Part shown: positions 24,217 through 32,981 of the stretch, piece after piece | Numbering within the stretch: the first letter of the stretch is position 1 | How the letters are laid out: the number at the start of each line of letters is the position of its first letter | NCBI RefSeq assembly: GCF_001646945.1 | Contig: NZ_LUTV01000011.1 | Location: 4,049-68,048 of the forward strand | Length of the DNA: 64,000 nt | DNA from: Endozoicomonas ascidiicola | Lineage (GTDB): Bacteria > Pseudomonadota > Gammaproteobacteria > Pseudomonadales > Endozoicomonadaceae | Direction: 5' to 3' | Notes under the pieces: generated by a model | What the model was told of the DNA's origin: nothing | The model's database searches: none | Seen by the model: the letters and a program-made list of their open reading frames with translations, nothing else | Translations under genes and position numbers: made by a program

Positions 24217-25146
24217 TTAGAGCTTGCCTTCCAACTCAGGCACCGCTTCAAACAAGTCTGCAACCAGACCGTAATCCGCTACCTGGAAGATAGGCGCTTC
24301 TTCATCTTTGTTGATGGCAACAATGACTTTACTGTCTTTCATACCGGCCAGATGCTGAATAGCACCGGAGATACCGACAGCGACGTACAGATTTGGCGCA
24401 ACGATTTTACCGGTCTGTCCAACCTGCATATCGTTAGGCACATAACCGGCATCAACAGCCGCACGAGATGCGCCGACAGCAGCACCCAGTTTGTCCGCTA
24501 CTTTGTAGAGAAGCTCAAAGTTCTCACCATTACCCATACCACGGCCACCGGATACAATAATCTCGGCAGCAGCCAATTCAGGACGGTCAGATTGAGCCAA
24601 TTCTTCGCTAACAAAGCTGGAAACGCCAGCGTTGTTATCCGCAGCAATAGCTTCAATAGTCGCAGAACCACCTTCTGCAGCGGCTGGATCAAAACCCGTG
24701 CCACGAACGGTGATCACTTTAACCGCAGCGCTGGACTTAACCGTAGCAATGGCATTACCTGCATAGATTGGGCGCGCAAAGGTATCAGCACTTTCTACTT
24801 TGATAACATCCGACACCTGATCCACATCCAGCAGCGCAGCAACTCGTGGCATCATGTTACGGGCATCAGTGGAGGTAGACGACAGAACGTGGGAATAGTT
24901 TTTACCCAGCTCCGCAACCAGCAGGCTGACATTTTCTGCCAGATGGTGTTCAAAAGCAGCATTATCAGCCACTAGAACTTTCACAACACCAGCAACGTTA
25001 GCAGCTTGTTCAGCAACAGCACCGCAGTTAGCACCGGCAACCAGCAGATGGATATCTCCACCAATGTCAGCTGCGGCAGACACAGTATTCAGCGTCCCGG
25101 CACCCAGAGTTACGTTGTCATGATCAGCAACGACGAGTATGGTCAT
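24217..25146 (-). CDS. etfA: Electron transfer flavoprotein alpha subunit
   Basis: This 309-residue subunit binds FAD and passes electrons from acyl-CoA dehydrogenases to ETF-quinone oxidoreductase. The N-terminal half is the ETF alpha/beta fold. The C-terminal half has the FAD domain with SGGRGMGNGENF, VPNDMQVGQTGKIVAPNLYV and GISGAIQHLAGMKDS. It overlaps the etfB stop (TAATG), so the two subunits are translationally coupled. Length is standard. Confidence 0.97.
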   Translation of the reverse strand: MTILVVADHDNVTLGAGTLNTVSAAADIGGDIHLLVAGANCGAVAEQAANVAGVVKVLVADNAAFEHHLAENVSLLVAELGKNYSHVLSSTSTDARNMMPRVAALLDVDQVSDVIKVESADTFARPIYAGNAIATVKSSAAVKVITVRGTGFDPAAAEGGSATIEAIAADNNAGVSSFVSEELAQSDRPELAAAEIIVSGGRGMGNGENFELLYKVADKLGAAVGASRAAVDAGYVPNDMQVGQTGKIVAPNLYVAVGISGAIQHLAGMKDSKVIVAINKDEEAPIFQVADYGLVADLFEAVPELEGKL

Positions 25147-25898
25147 TAGATCACCTTTGCTTCATTTTTTAATTTTTCGACCAGCTCATCAACGCTGGCG
25201 ACTTTAATACCAGCCTGACGTTCTGCGGGCGGCTCAACCTTCAGGGTTTCAACAGTGGACGACACGGTTACGCCCAGGTCTTCCGGCGTTTTCACGTCCA
25301 GAGGCTTACGCTTTGCCTTCATAATGTTTGGCAGGGACGCGTAACGCGGCTCATTCAAACGCAGATCCGTCGTCACCACAGCCGGGAGACTCAGGCTTAA
25401 TGTCTGTAAACCGCCGTCTACTTCACGGGTCACATTCACTTTGCCATTATCAACATTCACTTCAGAGGCATAAGTACCTTGCCCCATGCCAGTCAGCGCT
25501 GCCAACATTTGACCGGTTTGGCCGTTATCGCTGTCAATCGCCTGTTTGCCCAAGAGCACCAGGTCTGGCTTTTCTTCATCCACAACAGCTTTGAGCAACT
25601 TGGCCACACTGAGAGAGCCTAAAGGCGCACCATCAGTTTGAATTTGAATGCCACGGTCTGCACCCAGTGCCAACGCAGTCCGTATCTGTTCCTGGCACTC
25701 TTTTGGGCCGATGGATACGGCAACAATTTCTGTTGCTACCCCTTTCTCTTTCAGTCTTACTGCTTCTTCTACAGCAATTTCACAGAAAGGGTTGATTGCC
25801 ATTTTGACGTTGGTGAGATCGACGTCGGTATTGTCCGCCTTCACCCGAACCTTGACGTTATAGTCAATGACTCTTTTGACGGCTACTAGTATCTTCAT
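25146..25898 (-). CDS. etfB: Electron transfer flavoprotein beta subunit
   Basis: This 250-residue protein is the AMP-binding partner of EtfA. It starts [18 protein letters not shown] and carries [16 protein letters not shown] and [19 protein letters not shown], all family hallmarks. GAAGG precedes the ATG. It faces the ETF-QO gene across a 486-bp promoter region, so all three parts of the ETF electron route are encoded together and probably share control. Confidence 0.97.
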   Translation of the reverse strand: MKILVAVKRVIDYNVKVRVKADNTDVDLTNVKMAINPFCEIAVEEAVRLKEKGVATEIVAVSIGPKECQEQIRTALALGADRGIQIQTDGAPLGSLSVAKLLKAVVDEEKPDLVLLGKQAIDSDNGQTGQMLAALTGMGQGTYASEVNVDNGKVNVTREVDGGLQTLSLSLPAVVTTDLRLNEPRYASLPNIMKAKRKPLDVKTPEDLGVTVSSTVETLKVEPPAERQAGIKVASVDELVEKLKNEAKVI

Positions 25899-26069
25899 AG
25901 GTTCGCAGCCTTCCCTTCTCGTTATTGGCTTGATTTGGAATGTTCAAACAGATAACGGAACAACCGGATGAATCATAATTGATTATTCAGTCACCTGTGT
26001 TCACACATCTGCGCAGACGCAGTCTACCAGCAGGCTTATAAGGGTTCAAACGTATGTTCCAAATAGTTC

Positions 26070-26091
26070 ATACAAATGATTTCATTTGTAT
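26070..26091. promoter_or_regulatory. 22-bp inverted repeat, candidate operator
   Basis: Ten-base arms ATACAAATGA and TCATTTGTAT are perfectly complementary around a two-base centre. The short spacer and AT-rich arms suit a dimeric regulator binding site rather than a terminator. It is about 170 bp from the etfB start. The regulator is unknown. Confidence 0.4.
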
Positions 26092-26288
26092 CTACGGCAT
26101 TTATCATTTATAGCTCGGATTCTACGCAGCCTTTTACTATAAGGCAGTTGATGTTTACTTTTGCCTGCCAGGCTTTTTCCGTTTATAAGGTTTACGCACG
26201 TCCGGTTGCTTGAGATCAACACCAGCGCATTAAATATAGGCAACAATATTGCTCATTTCGGTAAACACTGATTATAATGCCAAGAAAA

Positions 26289-26306
26289 TTCAAACACTTG
26301 TTTGAA
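26289..26306. promoter_or_regulatory. PsrA-type operator upstream of ETF-QO
   Basis: TTCAAACACTTGTTTGAA contains CAAAC-N4-GTTTG, which fits the known binding motif of PsrA, a TetR-family repressor released by long-chain acyl-CoAs or fatty acids. It lies 79 bp before the ETF-QO start. In pseudomonads and relatives PsrA controls beta-oxidation and etf genes. A closely similar palindrome lies before aceA at 57512. Confidence 0.6.
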
Positions 26307-26384
26307 AACGGCAGTAGAAAAGACCGTCTTCAGTGTTTGCCATAACCATTAGAAAATAACACTCCGACAGGGAGGAAGCTGATC

Positions 26385-28049
26385 ATGGAACGCGAATCCA
26401 TGGCATTTGATGTCGTTATCGTGGGTGCCGGCCCTTCGGGTTTATCGGCCGCCTGTCGTCTGATGCAACTGGCCCGGGAGCAAGAGAAAGAGCTTGCTGT
26501 CTGCGTTGTTGAAAAAGGTTCTGAAGTCGGCGCTCATATTTTGTCCGGTGCCGTTTTTGAACCCACCGCATTAAATGAACTGTTCCCGGACTGGAAAGAC
26601 CGAGGAGCACCACTGAACACACCGGTGTCAGCGGACGATATTTTTGTACTCCGCTCCGAGACCAAGTCTATAAAAGTGCCCAACCTTTTTGTGCCGAAAA
26701 CCATGCACAATGAAGGCAACTATATTATCAGCCTTGGTAACCTGACCCGCTGGCTGGCGGAACAAGCCGAAGCCATGGGCGTTGAGATATTCCCGGGCTT
26801 TGCTGCCCAGGAAGTGCTTTTTAACGACGATGGCAGTGTTAAAGGCATTGCCACCGGTGATATGGGTATTTCTGAGGCTGGCGAAGAGAAAGACAGCTAT
26901 ATGCCAGGCATGGAGCTCCACGCCAAGTACACGCTGTTCTCTGAAGGCTGTCGAGGCCACCTTGGCAAGCAGCTGATCAGTCATTTTGATCTGGATGCCA
27001 ATAGCGATCCTCAGCATTATGGCCTTGGAATTAAAGAGCTGTGGGATATTGACCCTGACAAACATCAGCCAGGTTTGGTGGTTCACACGGCGGGATGGCC
27101 ACTATCCGTTGCGGGTACAGAATCCACTGGCGGTGGCTTCCTCTATCACTTGGAAAACAATCAAGTGGTATTAGGCCTGATTACTGACCTGAGTTATTCC
27201 AACCCCCACCTGAGCCCTTTTGAAGAGTTTCAGCGTTATAAGCAAAACCCTGTGATCAAACAGTATCTGGAAGGCGGTAAGCGGGTTTCTTATGGTGCCA
27301 GAGCCTTGGCTAAAGGTGGCCCGATGTCACTGCCGGAAATGACATTCCCTGGTGGATTGTTGATTGGTTGTGACGCTGGCACCATGAATGGCGCCAAGAT
27401 TAAGGGCTCTCATACCGCCATGAAATCCGGCATGATCGCAGCAGAAGAAGTGTTCAAGGCTATCGACTCTGGTGATGAGGGCGGCAAAAAGCTGGAAAGC
27501 TTTGATCAAGCCTTTAAAGATTCGTGGCTTTATAAAGAGCTGTATCAGCAGCGCAACTTTGGCCCAGCTATGCACAAGTTTGGCAACATTCTTGGTGCCG
27601 CGTTTGCCTTTACGGATCTGAACATCTTTAATGGCAAACTTCCGTTTACTCTGAGAGATAAGACGCCGGATCATGCGACCTTAAAGCCTGCGGCTGAAAG
27701 CACGCCAATCAACTATCCAAAGCCGGATGGTGTTATTTCTTTTGACCGATTGAGCTCTGTCTTCCTCTCGAACACCAATCACGAGGAAGATCAGCCATGT
27801 CATTTGAAGCTGGCCGATGACACAATTCCTCTTACTCAGAATCTGCCTATGTTTGATGAACCCGCTCAGCGTTATTGCCCGGCCGGCGTTTATGAAATCG
27901 TGCTGGATGATGTGAGTGGAGAGAAGCGATTCCAGATCAACAGTCAGAACTGCGTTCACTGCAAGACCTGCGATATTAAAGACCCCGCCCAGAATATTAC
28001 CTGGGTCGCTCCGGAAGGTGCGGGTGGTCCAAACTATCCAAATATGTAA
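26385..28049 (+). CDS. etfD: Electron transfer flavoprotein-ubiquinone oxidoreductase
   Basis: This 554-residue membrane-associated flavoprotein oxidises reduced ETF and reduces ubiquinone. It has an N-terminal FAD Rossmann motif (VVIVGAGPSGLSAACRL), the GGFLYHLENNQVVLGLI substrate-side region, GCDAGTMNGAKIKGSHTAMKS, and a C-terminal 4Fe-4S domain (CPAGVYEI, then CVHCKTCDIKDP). Length equals that of ETF-QO in related bacteria. GGGAGGA eight bases upstream fixes the start. It is divergent from etfBA with a PsrA-like operator between. Confidence 0.97.
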   Translation: MERESMAFDVVIVGAGPSGLSAACRLMQLAREQEKELAVCVVEKGSEVGAHILSGAVFEPTALNELFPDWKDRGAPLNTPVSADDIFVLRSETKSIKVPNLFVPKTMHNEGNYIISLGNLTRWLAEQAEAMGVEIFPGFAAQEVLFNDDGSVKGIATGDMGISEAGEEKDSYMPGMELHAKYTLFSEGCRGHLGKQLISHFDLDANSDPQHYGLGIKELWDIDPDKHQPGLVVHTAGWPLSVAGTESTGGGFLYHLENNQVVLGLITDLSYSNPHLSPFEEFQRYKQNPVIKQYLEGGKRVSYGARALAKGGPMSLPEMTFPGGLLIGCDAGTMNGAKIKGSHTAMKSGMIAAEEVFKAIDSGDEGGKKLESFDQAFKDSWLYKELYQQRNFGPAMHKFGNILGAAFAFTDLNIFNGKLPFTLRDKTPDHATLKPAAESTPINYPKPDGVISFDRLSSVFLSNTNHEEDQPCHLKLADDTIPLTQNLPMFDEPAQRYCPAGVYEIVLDDVSGEKRFQINSQNCVHCKTCDIKDPAQNITWVAPEGAGGPNYPNM

Positions 28050-28071
28050 CTCGATTACGCCATAAGACAGT

Positions 28072-28092
28072 GAGGGCGATTCATTCGCCCTC
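28072..28092. terminator. Terminator hairpin between ETF-QO and the DUF1285 gene
   Basis: GAGGGCGA-TTCAT-TCGCCCTC is a perfect 8-bp stem followed by CTCTTTT. It lies 22 bp after the ETF-QO stop and overlaps the last codons of the convergent gene, so it can serve both. Confidence 0.7.
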
Positions 28093-28662
28093 CTCTTTTA
28101 ACACTCCGATCGAAAACAACTCGCCCCCGCTGGAAACCACAAGCTCAACACCCTCCTCAATCACTCGTTCTTGCGCATCGTTCACCAACTGATAGAAAAC
28201 ATTCCTATTCACTCGGGCATACAATCGATCACGAACCAAAACGTATAACATGTCAGCCAGAAAGCCTGCTCGCTCCCCAGAGAGTATTGGCGAACCCTTA
28301 CCGACAACCACTTGATCACCGATATTTGTTGTAAGGTGATACTCTTTTCCAGCCTCACCATCCTGCACATCCGCAGCAATCACCACGAAAGGTACATCTT
28401 CCACTTGAATTCGCACCTTCTCCACCGGTGTAACCAAGTAGTAGTCATCATCATCCCGACGCATAACTGTGGCGAATAAAGAAACCATTTTCTCTCTGGC
28501 AATTGGAGAACCGTTGTAGTGCCAGCGCCCTTCACGATCGATGCGCATATCGATATCGCCACAAAACGGCGGGTTCCATGAGTGTACCGGCGGCAACCCT
28601 TTCTGCTTTTTCAGGAGCTGTAGGGATTTACCCACACCCTCAATACCGCTGACTTCATCCAT
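28081..28662 (-). CDS. DUF1285 family protein
   Basis: This 193-residue protein matches the DUF1285 family in its conserved core: CGDIDMRIDREGRWHYNGSP, IAREKMVSLFATVMRRDDD, YYLVTPVEKVRIQVEDVPFV. Members are small soluble proteins of unknown function common in proteobacteria. There is no signal peptide or membrane segment. It stands alone, convergent with ETF-QO. No pathway can be inferred. Confidence 0.85.
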   Translation of the reverse strand: MDEVSGIEGVGKSLQLLKKQKGLPPVHSWNPPFCGDIDMRIDREGRWHYNGSPIAREKMVSLFATVMRRDDDDYYLVTPVEKVRIQVEDVPFVVIAADVQDGEAGKEYHLTTNIGDQVVVGKGSPILSGERAGFLADMLYVLVRDRLYARVNRNVFYQLVNDAQERVIEEGVELVVSSGGELFSIGVLKEEGE

Positions 28663-28819
28663 TTAGGCCTCCCACAAAATACCTGTTACGGCTCATTAAT
28701 CATTATTCATCGCCGCTATTTAAGAATACAGATTTAAAGTCAATTTATATGACTATTTAAAATCGATACCCACTGAAATGCTAACATAAAGTAATAAAAA
28801 ACAGGCTTATGGACTCATA

Positions 28820-29731
28820 ATGAAGCTCTTTAAGATACTCGCTGGATACCTCACTCGCTGGCTTAGCCACAATACCCAGAAAAAACACGCAGCTCTGTGT
28901 GATTTTGAGCGCATTCGTCATGAGGTAAAGCCCTGCGATGTACTACTGCTTGAGGGTCGAACCCGAGTCAGTCAGGTCATCAAGCAGATGACTCAGAGCC
29001 CCTGGTCTCACGCCATGCTGTACATTGGCCGAATCCATGATATTGAAGATGAGCAAGTCAGGCTAAGAATCAGCGAATCCTATGATGGCGCCCCGGACGA
29101 ACAATTAATCATTGAAAGTGAACTGGGCGTCGGTACCGCCATTCGACCATTAAGTGTTTATGAAGGTGAACATTTAAGAATCTGTCGCCCCAAGGGGTTG
29201 AGCTACCCTGATAGCCAGAAAGCATTGCATTACGCGGTCAGCAGGCTGGGGATGGATTATAACGTTCGACAAATCCTGGATCTTGCTCGATTTTTCTTTC
29301 CTTATTCATTCCTGCCAAAACGTTTTGGCTCCTCTCTTTTTCATCATGCGCCCGGACAGGAAACCAAAACCGTTTGCTCAACGATGATCGCCGAAGCATT
29401 TAGCTTTATTCAATTTCCCATTCTGCCGTTGGTCAAACAAAGCTCCGAGTCCAGTGTTCAGTTATTTCAGCGCAACCCCAAACTATGCACGCCCAGCGAT
29501 TTTGATTACTCACCTTATTTCCAGATCATAAAGTACCCATTTCTGGATTACGCACATCATTCTGACTACCGTCTACTGCCCTGGCATGGGCATGGAATAC
29601 TTGAAGGTAAAGAAGCGGATATTTACATGTCATCTCTTCAAATGCAGCAGCTGCAAGAAGATGGTTTACCATCAAATCCAATCAACGAAAAAATCGAAAA
29701 CACCCCTGATCAGCAAGGCCCGATCCACTGA
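28820..29731 (+). CDS. YiiX/YebB-like permuted NlpC/P60 cysteine hydrolase
   Basis: This 303-residue protein resembles YiiX-type circularly permuted papain-like hydrolases. His-64 lies in SPWSHAMLYIG and the nucleophile Cys-186 in TVCSTMIAEAF, the His-before-Cys order of the permuted family. A preceding DVLLLEGRTRVSQVIKQMT segment is also typical. Members may act on lipids, acylated proteins or peptides. The N-terminus is basic and amphipathic without a classical signal peptide. The last ~40 residues are polar and look disordered. It is a single-gene unit. Confidence 0.78.
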   Translation: MKLFKILAGYLTRWLSHNTQKKHAALCDFERIRHEVKPCDVLLLEGRTRVSQVIKQMTQSPWSHAMLYIGRIHDIEDEQVRLRISESYDGAPDEQLIIESELGVGTAIRPLSVYEGEHLRICRPKGLSYPDSQKALHYAVSRLGMDYNVRQILDLARFFFPYSFLPKRFGSSLFHHAPGQETKTVCSTMIAEAFSFIQFPILPLVKQSSESSVQLFQRNPKLCTPSDFDYSPYFQIIKYPFLDYAHHSDYRLLPWHGHGILEGKEADIYMSSLQMQQLQEDGLPSNPINEKIENTPDQQGPIH

Positions 29732-29962
29732 ACAAAAGCCACACAAAAAGAAACCCGCGCTTCTGGGGGAAGAAGGCACGGGCTAAGACCATTTAGGAGT
29801 AAACATCTGGCACACAATCAACGTACCACAGTCATATAGACCAAGACTGATTCAATCGTAGGGGGGAGTCGATCAAAATCAGCATGGTAATTATGGATCA
29901 AATTTCTAATACATCCACTCGAATTTAATATCTTTTCACGATATTAAGAATATCTTTACTTG

Positions 29963-30247
29963 TTAACTGATTATGACTGGGCGCAACAGCTGCTCAAACA
30001 GCTCATCGCAGCGTTGAGCCAACACTCTGTCTTTCTCAAAAACACCGCTCCCCTGTTTTGACTGATGAGTCCCCCAGGCAACGACAACCTTGCCCCATTC
30101 AACAACCATACGGGGATGATGCCCATTCAACTCAGCCAAACAGGCAACGGCATTGGCAAAGGCGAGCGCCGTGGAATACTTTTTAAAGGCGTAAGTGCGC
30201 TCAATATGCTCGATATCATCATATCGACAAATGTTCCAATCCTTCAT
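29963..30247 (-). CDS. phhB: 4a-hydroxytetrahydrobiopterin (pterin-4a-carbinolamine) dehydratase
   Basis: This 94-residue protein has the complete PCD signature: ELNGHHPRMVVEWGKV with His-43 and His-44, then WGTH with His-61. It dehydrates the 4a-carbinolamine produced by aromatic amino-acid hydroxylases, regenerating pterin cofactor. No phenylalanine hydroxylase gene is adjacent, so its partner must lie elsewhere. Some bacterial members serve molybdopterin-related or unknown roles. The 231-bp gap before it shows nothing convincing. Confidence 0.9.
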   Translation of the reverse strand: MKDWNICRYDDIEHIERTYAFKKYSTALAFANAVACLAELNGHHPRMVVEWGKVVVAWGTHQSKQGSGVFEKDRVLAQRCDELFEQLLRPVIIS

Positions 30248-30444
30248 GTATGCGCTCCCGCTGAAAGCTCAAATGAACTTAATGATTGATTTCACAGGAT
30301 AGAAGGGATGCCAGCAACAGGAAAGGAATTTGTGCAAGGAAAAGGGAATATATCAATACTTCCGGCAACAACACAAAGCATGGGATTGAGTGGTTGCCGG
30401 TTATTGGGAATAGACGCTGCGATAGGCCTACTCCAAGACCAGAA

Positions 30445-30846
30445 TCAGGCTTCTGCTTCAGCCTCTTCGGTTTTCTCGGATTCAGCTTTCAGCTGCTCCA
30501 GCTCCTGATTGGCGGTGTTCAGTTGCTGAGTCAATTGCTTCTGCTTGGTTTTCAGTGTTGCATTTTCGCCGGTCAGGGTGCGGTTTTGCTCCTGTAGACG
30601 CTTCACCTGCTTCTTCATGCGATCAGGATTGCTGGCGCGCAACTCCTTCAGTTCGCTCTCCATGTTTTTCAGCTGGGCTGCAGACTTTTCAGCTTTCTTT
30701 TCCGCTGTTTCCAGACGGGATTTCAGCTGACTGACTTCCTTGTTGTGCTGCTCTGTAATTTCAATAAGAGCGGCAAGACGCTGCTGTTCAATGATATCCA
30801 TCTCATTGTTGGTATCAATATTTCCGCCCATGCTCAGGGTACCCAT
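30445..30846 (-). CDS. Coiled-coil protein of unknown function
   Basis: The predicted 133-residue protein has a short N-terminal segment (MGTLSMGGNIDTNNE) and then one long charged helix (about residues 20-120) with heptad repeats (LKSRLETAEKKAEKS, LQEQNRTLTGENATL), ending in an acidic EAEAEA-like tail. It probably forms a coiled-coil dimer. The frame is open to an ATG at 30873, but that start lacks a ribosome binding site, whereas GGAGGA precedes 30846. It is divergent from aat. No function is recognised. Confidence 0.7.
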   Translation of the reverse strand: MGTLSMGGNIDTNNEMDIIEQQRLAALIEITEQHNKEVSQLKSRLETAEKKAEKSAAQLKNMESELKELRASNPDRMKKQVKRLQEQNRTLTGENATLKTKQKQLTQQLNTANQELEQLKAESEKTEEAEAEA

Positions 30847-31155
30847 AGATGTGATTTCCTCCAGGAAATTCATTTGTCAGAAAAAGGGATAATACTTGCA
30901 CCAGCGCACATAAAGTACACAGTAGTGTCGGTAGAAAAATTAAGTAGATCTGAATTATTCTTCATTAAGCGGCTGGCAGAAAGCAGAGTATCAAATAGAT
31001 TAGGCGTGGCATTCTAATACATTAATTTGGACAATAAAAGCATTGCTCTGCAAAATAGTTGTATCAGGCCATGTTTTAACGGACATCAGTTTACACGGCC
31101 AGCCTGATTTAACAACCTTTTTAACGCAGTTTTTAACAAAGGCAAGCCACAAACT

Positions 31156-31875
31156 ATGCAAGAAATTCTGACATTGCTGGCAGATTCAAACATTCTCTTC
31201 CCTGATCCTGAAAAAGCATTGGATGAACCGGACGGACTGCTGGCCGTTGGCGGGAACCTGAGCATTGATACATTACTACAGGCTTATCATAAGGGAATAT
31301 TTCCATGGTTCAGCGAGGACGACCCTATTCTCTGGTGGTCTCCCGGCGAAAGAATGGTGCTGCACCCTGATCAATTCCATATTTCAAAATCCCTGCTTAA
31401 ATTACTGCGTAAAAGTAAGTATCAGGTCACTATGGATCATGATTTCTCCGGCGTTATCCATCACTGCTCCACTTCGCGACAGAGACAGGAAGGCACCTGG
31501 ATCACTGATGAAATGATGGCCGCCTACATTGATTTACACCGTGCCGGTTATGCCCATTCAGTCGAGGTCTGGCATGAGCAAACGTTAGTCGGCGGGTTGT
31601 ACGGTGTTTCACTGGGAAGTTTATTTTTTGGGGAGTCCATGTTCAGTCTGCAAAGCAACACCTCAAAGATAGCCTTTGCCGCGCTGGCAAATCAGTTGCA
31701 CCAATGGGGTTTTAAATTGATTGATTGCCAAATGCACTCGACTCATCTTGCATCACTGGGCGCCGTTACCATGCCTCGACAGGAGTTTACCGGATATCTC
31801 AACCGCTATTGCCGAACAACGCCCACAGGTGCACACTGGAAGAAAGCATGGCAATGGATTGACCATCAACAATGA
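31156..31875 (+). CDS. aat: Leucyl/phenylalanyl-tRNA--protein transferase
   Basis: This 239-residue enzyme transfers Leu or Phe from tRNA to proteins with N-terminal Lys or Arg, marking them for ClpS-ClpAP. It has the Aat hallmarks: LFPDPEKAL, DEPDGLLAVGGNLSIDTLLQAY, GIFPWFSEDDPILWWSPGER, and VGGLYGVSLGSLFFGESMFS. It overlaps the next gene by ATGA, so both N-degron transferases are translationally coupled. clpA and clpS lie 1-4 kb downstream on the other strand. Confidence 0.97.
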   Translation: MQEILTLLADSNILFPDPEKALDEPDGLLAVGGNLSIDTLLQAYHKGIFPWFSEDDPILWWSPGERMVLHPDQFHISKSLLKLLRKSKYQVTMDHDFSGVIHHCSTSRQRQEGTWITDEMMAAYIDLHRAGYAHSVEVWHEQTLVGGLYGVSLGSLFFGESMFSLQSNTSKIAFAALANQLHQWGFKLIDCQMHSTHLASLGAVTMPRQEFTGYLNRYCRTTPTGAHWKKAWQWIDHQQ

Positions 31876-32579
31876 GTGAACATAAAAACATTAAATTTTA
31901 TGCCACACAGCCTCATCAGTGCAGTTATCTACCGGATGAAGAGGCGACCACCCTTTTTATTGACCCTAATATCACCACCGATCAGGCACTTTGCAGTAAT
32001 TTATCTAATCTGGGGTTTCGCCGGAGTGGCCAACATTTATACCGGCCGCACTGCAACCAATGCAATGCCTGCATTGCATCCCGCATTCCAGCGACTGATT
32101 TCTCCATGCGCAGAACTCAGAGAAAGGTATGGTCAAGGAATAGCGATCTAAAGGTCGAAAAACGAACCCCGGAGTATTGTCATGAGCACTATGACTTGTA
32201 TGAACAATACATCAATCAGTGCCATCATGATGGCGATATGTACCCGGCAACCGTTGAACAATACTCAGCATTTCTGATTGATAATCCCGGGTTTACGTCC
32301 TTTTATGAGTTTCGCCTGCAAGGGGAGCTACTGGCAGTGTCTGTGGTGGATGAATTACAGAATGCTTTTTCGGCAATCTACACCTACTACAGTCCAAAAT
32401 ATTCAAACCGAAGTTTAGGCAAATACTGTATCCTCTGGTTAATTCATCAGGCTAAGCAACAGCAGATAGATTACGTACACCTTGGGTACTGGATCAAAAA
32501 CAGCCAGAAAATGAATTACAAAATTGAATTCCGACCCATAGAGCTATACATCAACCAGCAATGGCAGCTTTTAAAGTAA
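31872..32579 (+). CDS. bpt: Aspartate/glutamate leucyltransferase (bacterial arginyltransferase homologue)
   Basis: This 235-residue protein is the Bpt/ATE family enzyme that adds Leu to proteins with N-terminal Asp or Glu. The N-terminal Cys pattern (CSYLPDEEATTLF, HCNQCNACIASRIP) and the C-terminal GNAT-like part (TYYSPKYSNRSLGKYCILW, YVHLGYWIKNSQKMNYK) are diagnostic. It follows aat with a 4-bp overlap. Together they create N-end rule signals read by ClpS. Confidence 0.96.
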   Translation: MSEHKNIKFYATQPHQCSYLPDEEATTLFIDPNITTDQALCSNLSNLGFRRSGQHLYRPHCNQCNACIASRIPATDFSMRRTQRKVWSRNSDLKVEKRTPEYCHEHYDLYEQYINQCHHDGDMYPATVEQYSAFLIDNPGFTSFYEFRLQGELLAVSVVDELQNAFSAIYTYYSPKYSNRSLGKYCILWLIHQAKQQQIDYVHLGYWIKNSQKMNYKIEFRPIELYINQQWQLLK

Positions 32580-32711
32580 GGAAAAAAGCACAGAAATAAC
32601 GCGACAAATCACTGCCATACACCAAGGGTACTTTGCTTTACAAATTATTTTCAGGCAGAATGCCCAGCAAAATCAATCACGCCGTACTAACACCTCTGAG
32701 GTAGCTATTTA

Positions 32712-32930
32712 ATGGCAAAAGAAGAAAGTCTGGAAATGGAGGGTGTCGTTATCGATACCCTCCCTAACACAATGTTCCGTGTAGAACTGGAAAATGGGCA
32801 CGTCGTCACCGCTCATATTTCAGGAAAAATGCGCAAAAACTACATTCGCATCCTGACTGGAGACAAGGTAAAGGTTGAACTGACACCTTACGATCTGACC
32901 AAAGGTCGCATCACTTACCGTTCTCGTTAA
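32712..32930 (+). CDS. infA: Translation initiation factor IF-1
   Basis: This 72-residue S1/OB-fold protein is essentially identical in pattern to IF-1: [64 protein letters not shown]. It occupies the ribosomal A site during initiation. GAGG lies nine bases upstream of the ATG. The order aat-bpt-infA followed by convergent clpA is conserved in gammaproteobacteria. Confidence 0.98.
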   Translation: MAKEESLEMEGVVIDTLPNTMFRVELENGHVVTAHISGKMRKNYIRILTGDKVKVELTPYDLTKGRITYRSR

Positions 32931-32955
32931 ACAGGGGCCTTAAGCCCCTGTTTTT
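32929..32955. terminator. Bidirectional terminator between infA and clpA
   Basis: AAACAGGGGC-CTTA-GCCCCTGTTTTT forms a strong hairpin starting at the infA stop codon. The A and T runs on both sides allow it to serve the convergent clpA transcript too. Confidence 0.88.
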
Positions 32956-32981
32956 CTATCTACTGTCTAAACGTCCTACCG

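Larger units (their letters stand above)
25899..26384. promoter_or_regulatory. Divergent promoter region of etfBA and ETF-QO
   Basis: This 486-bp gap holds promoters for both directions. Besides the PsrA-like palindrome and the 22-bp inverted repeat listed separately, it contains a degenerate CAAAC-GTAT-GTTCC site at 26047-26060 and a CAAAC half-site near 25944 just upstream of etfB. No small ORF with a good ribosome binding site was seen. Confidence 0.55.
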
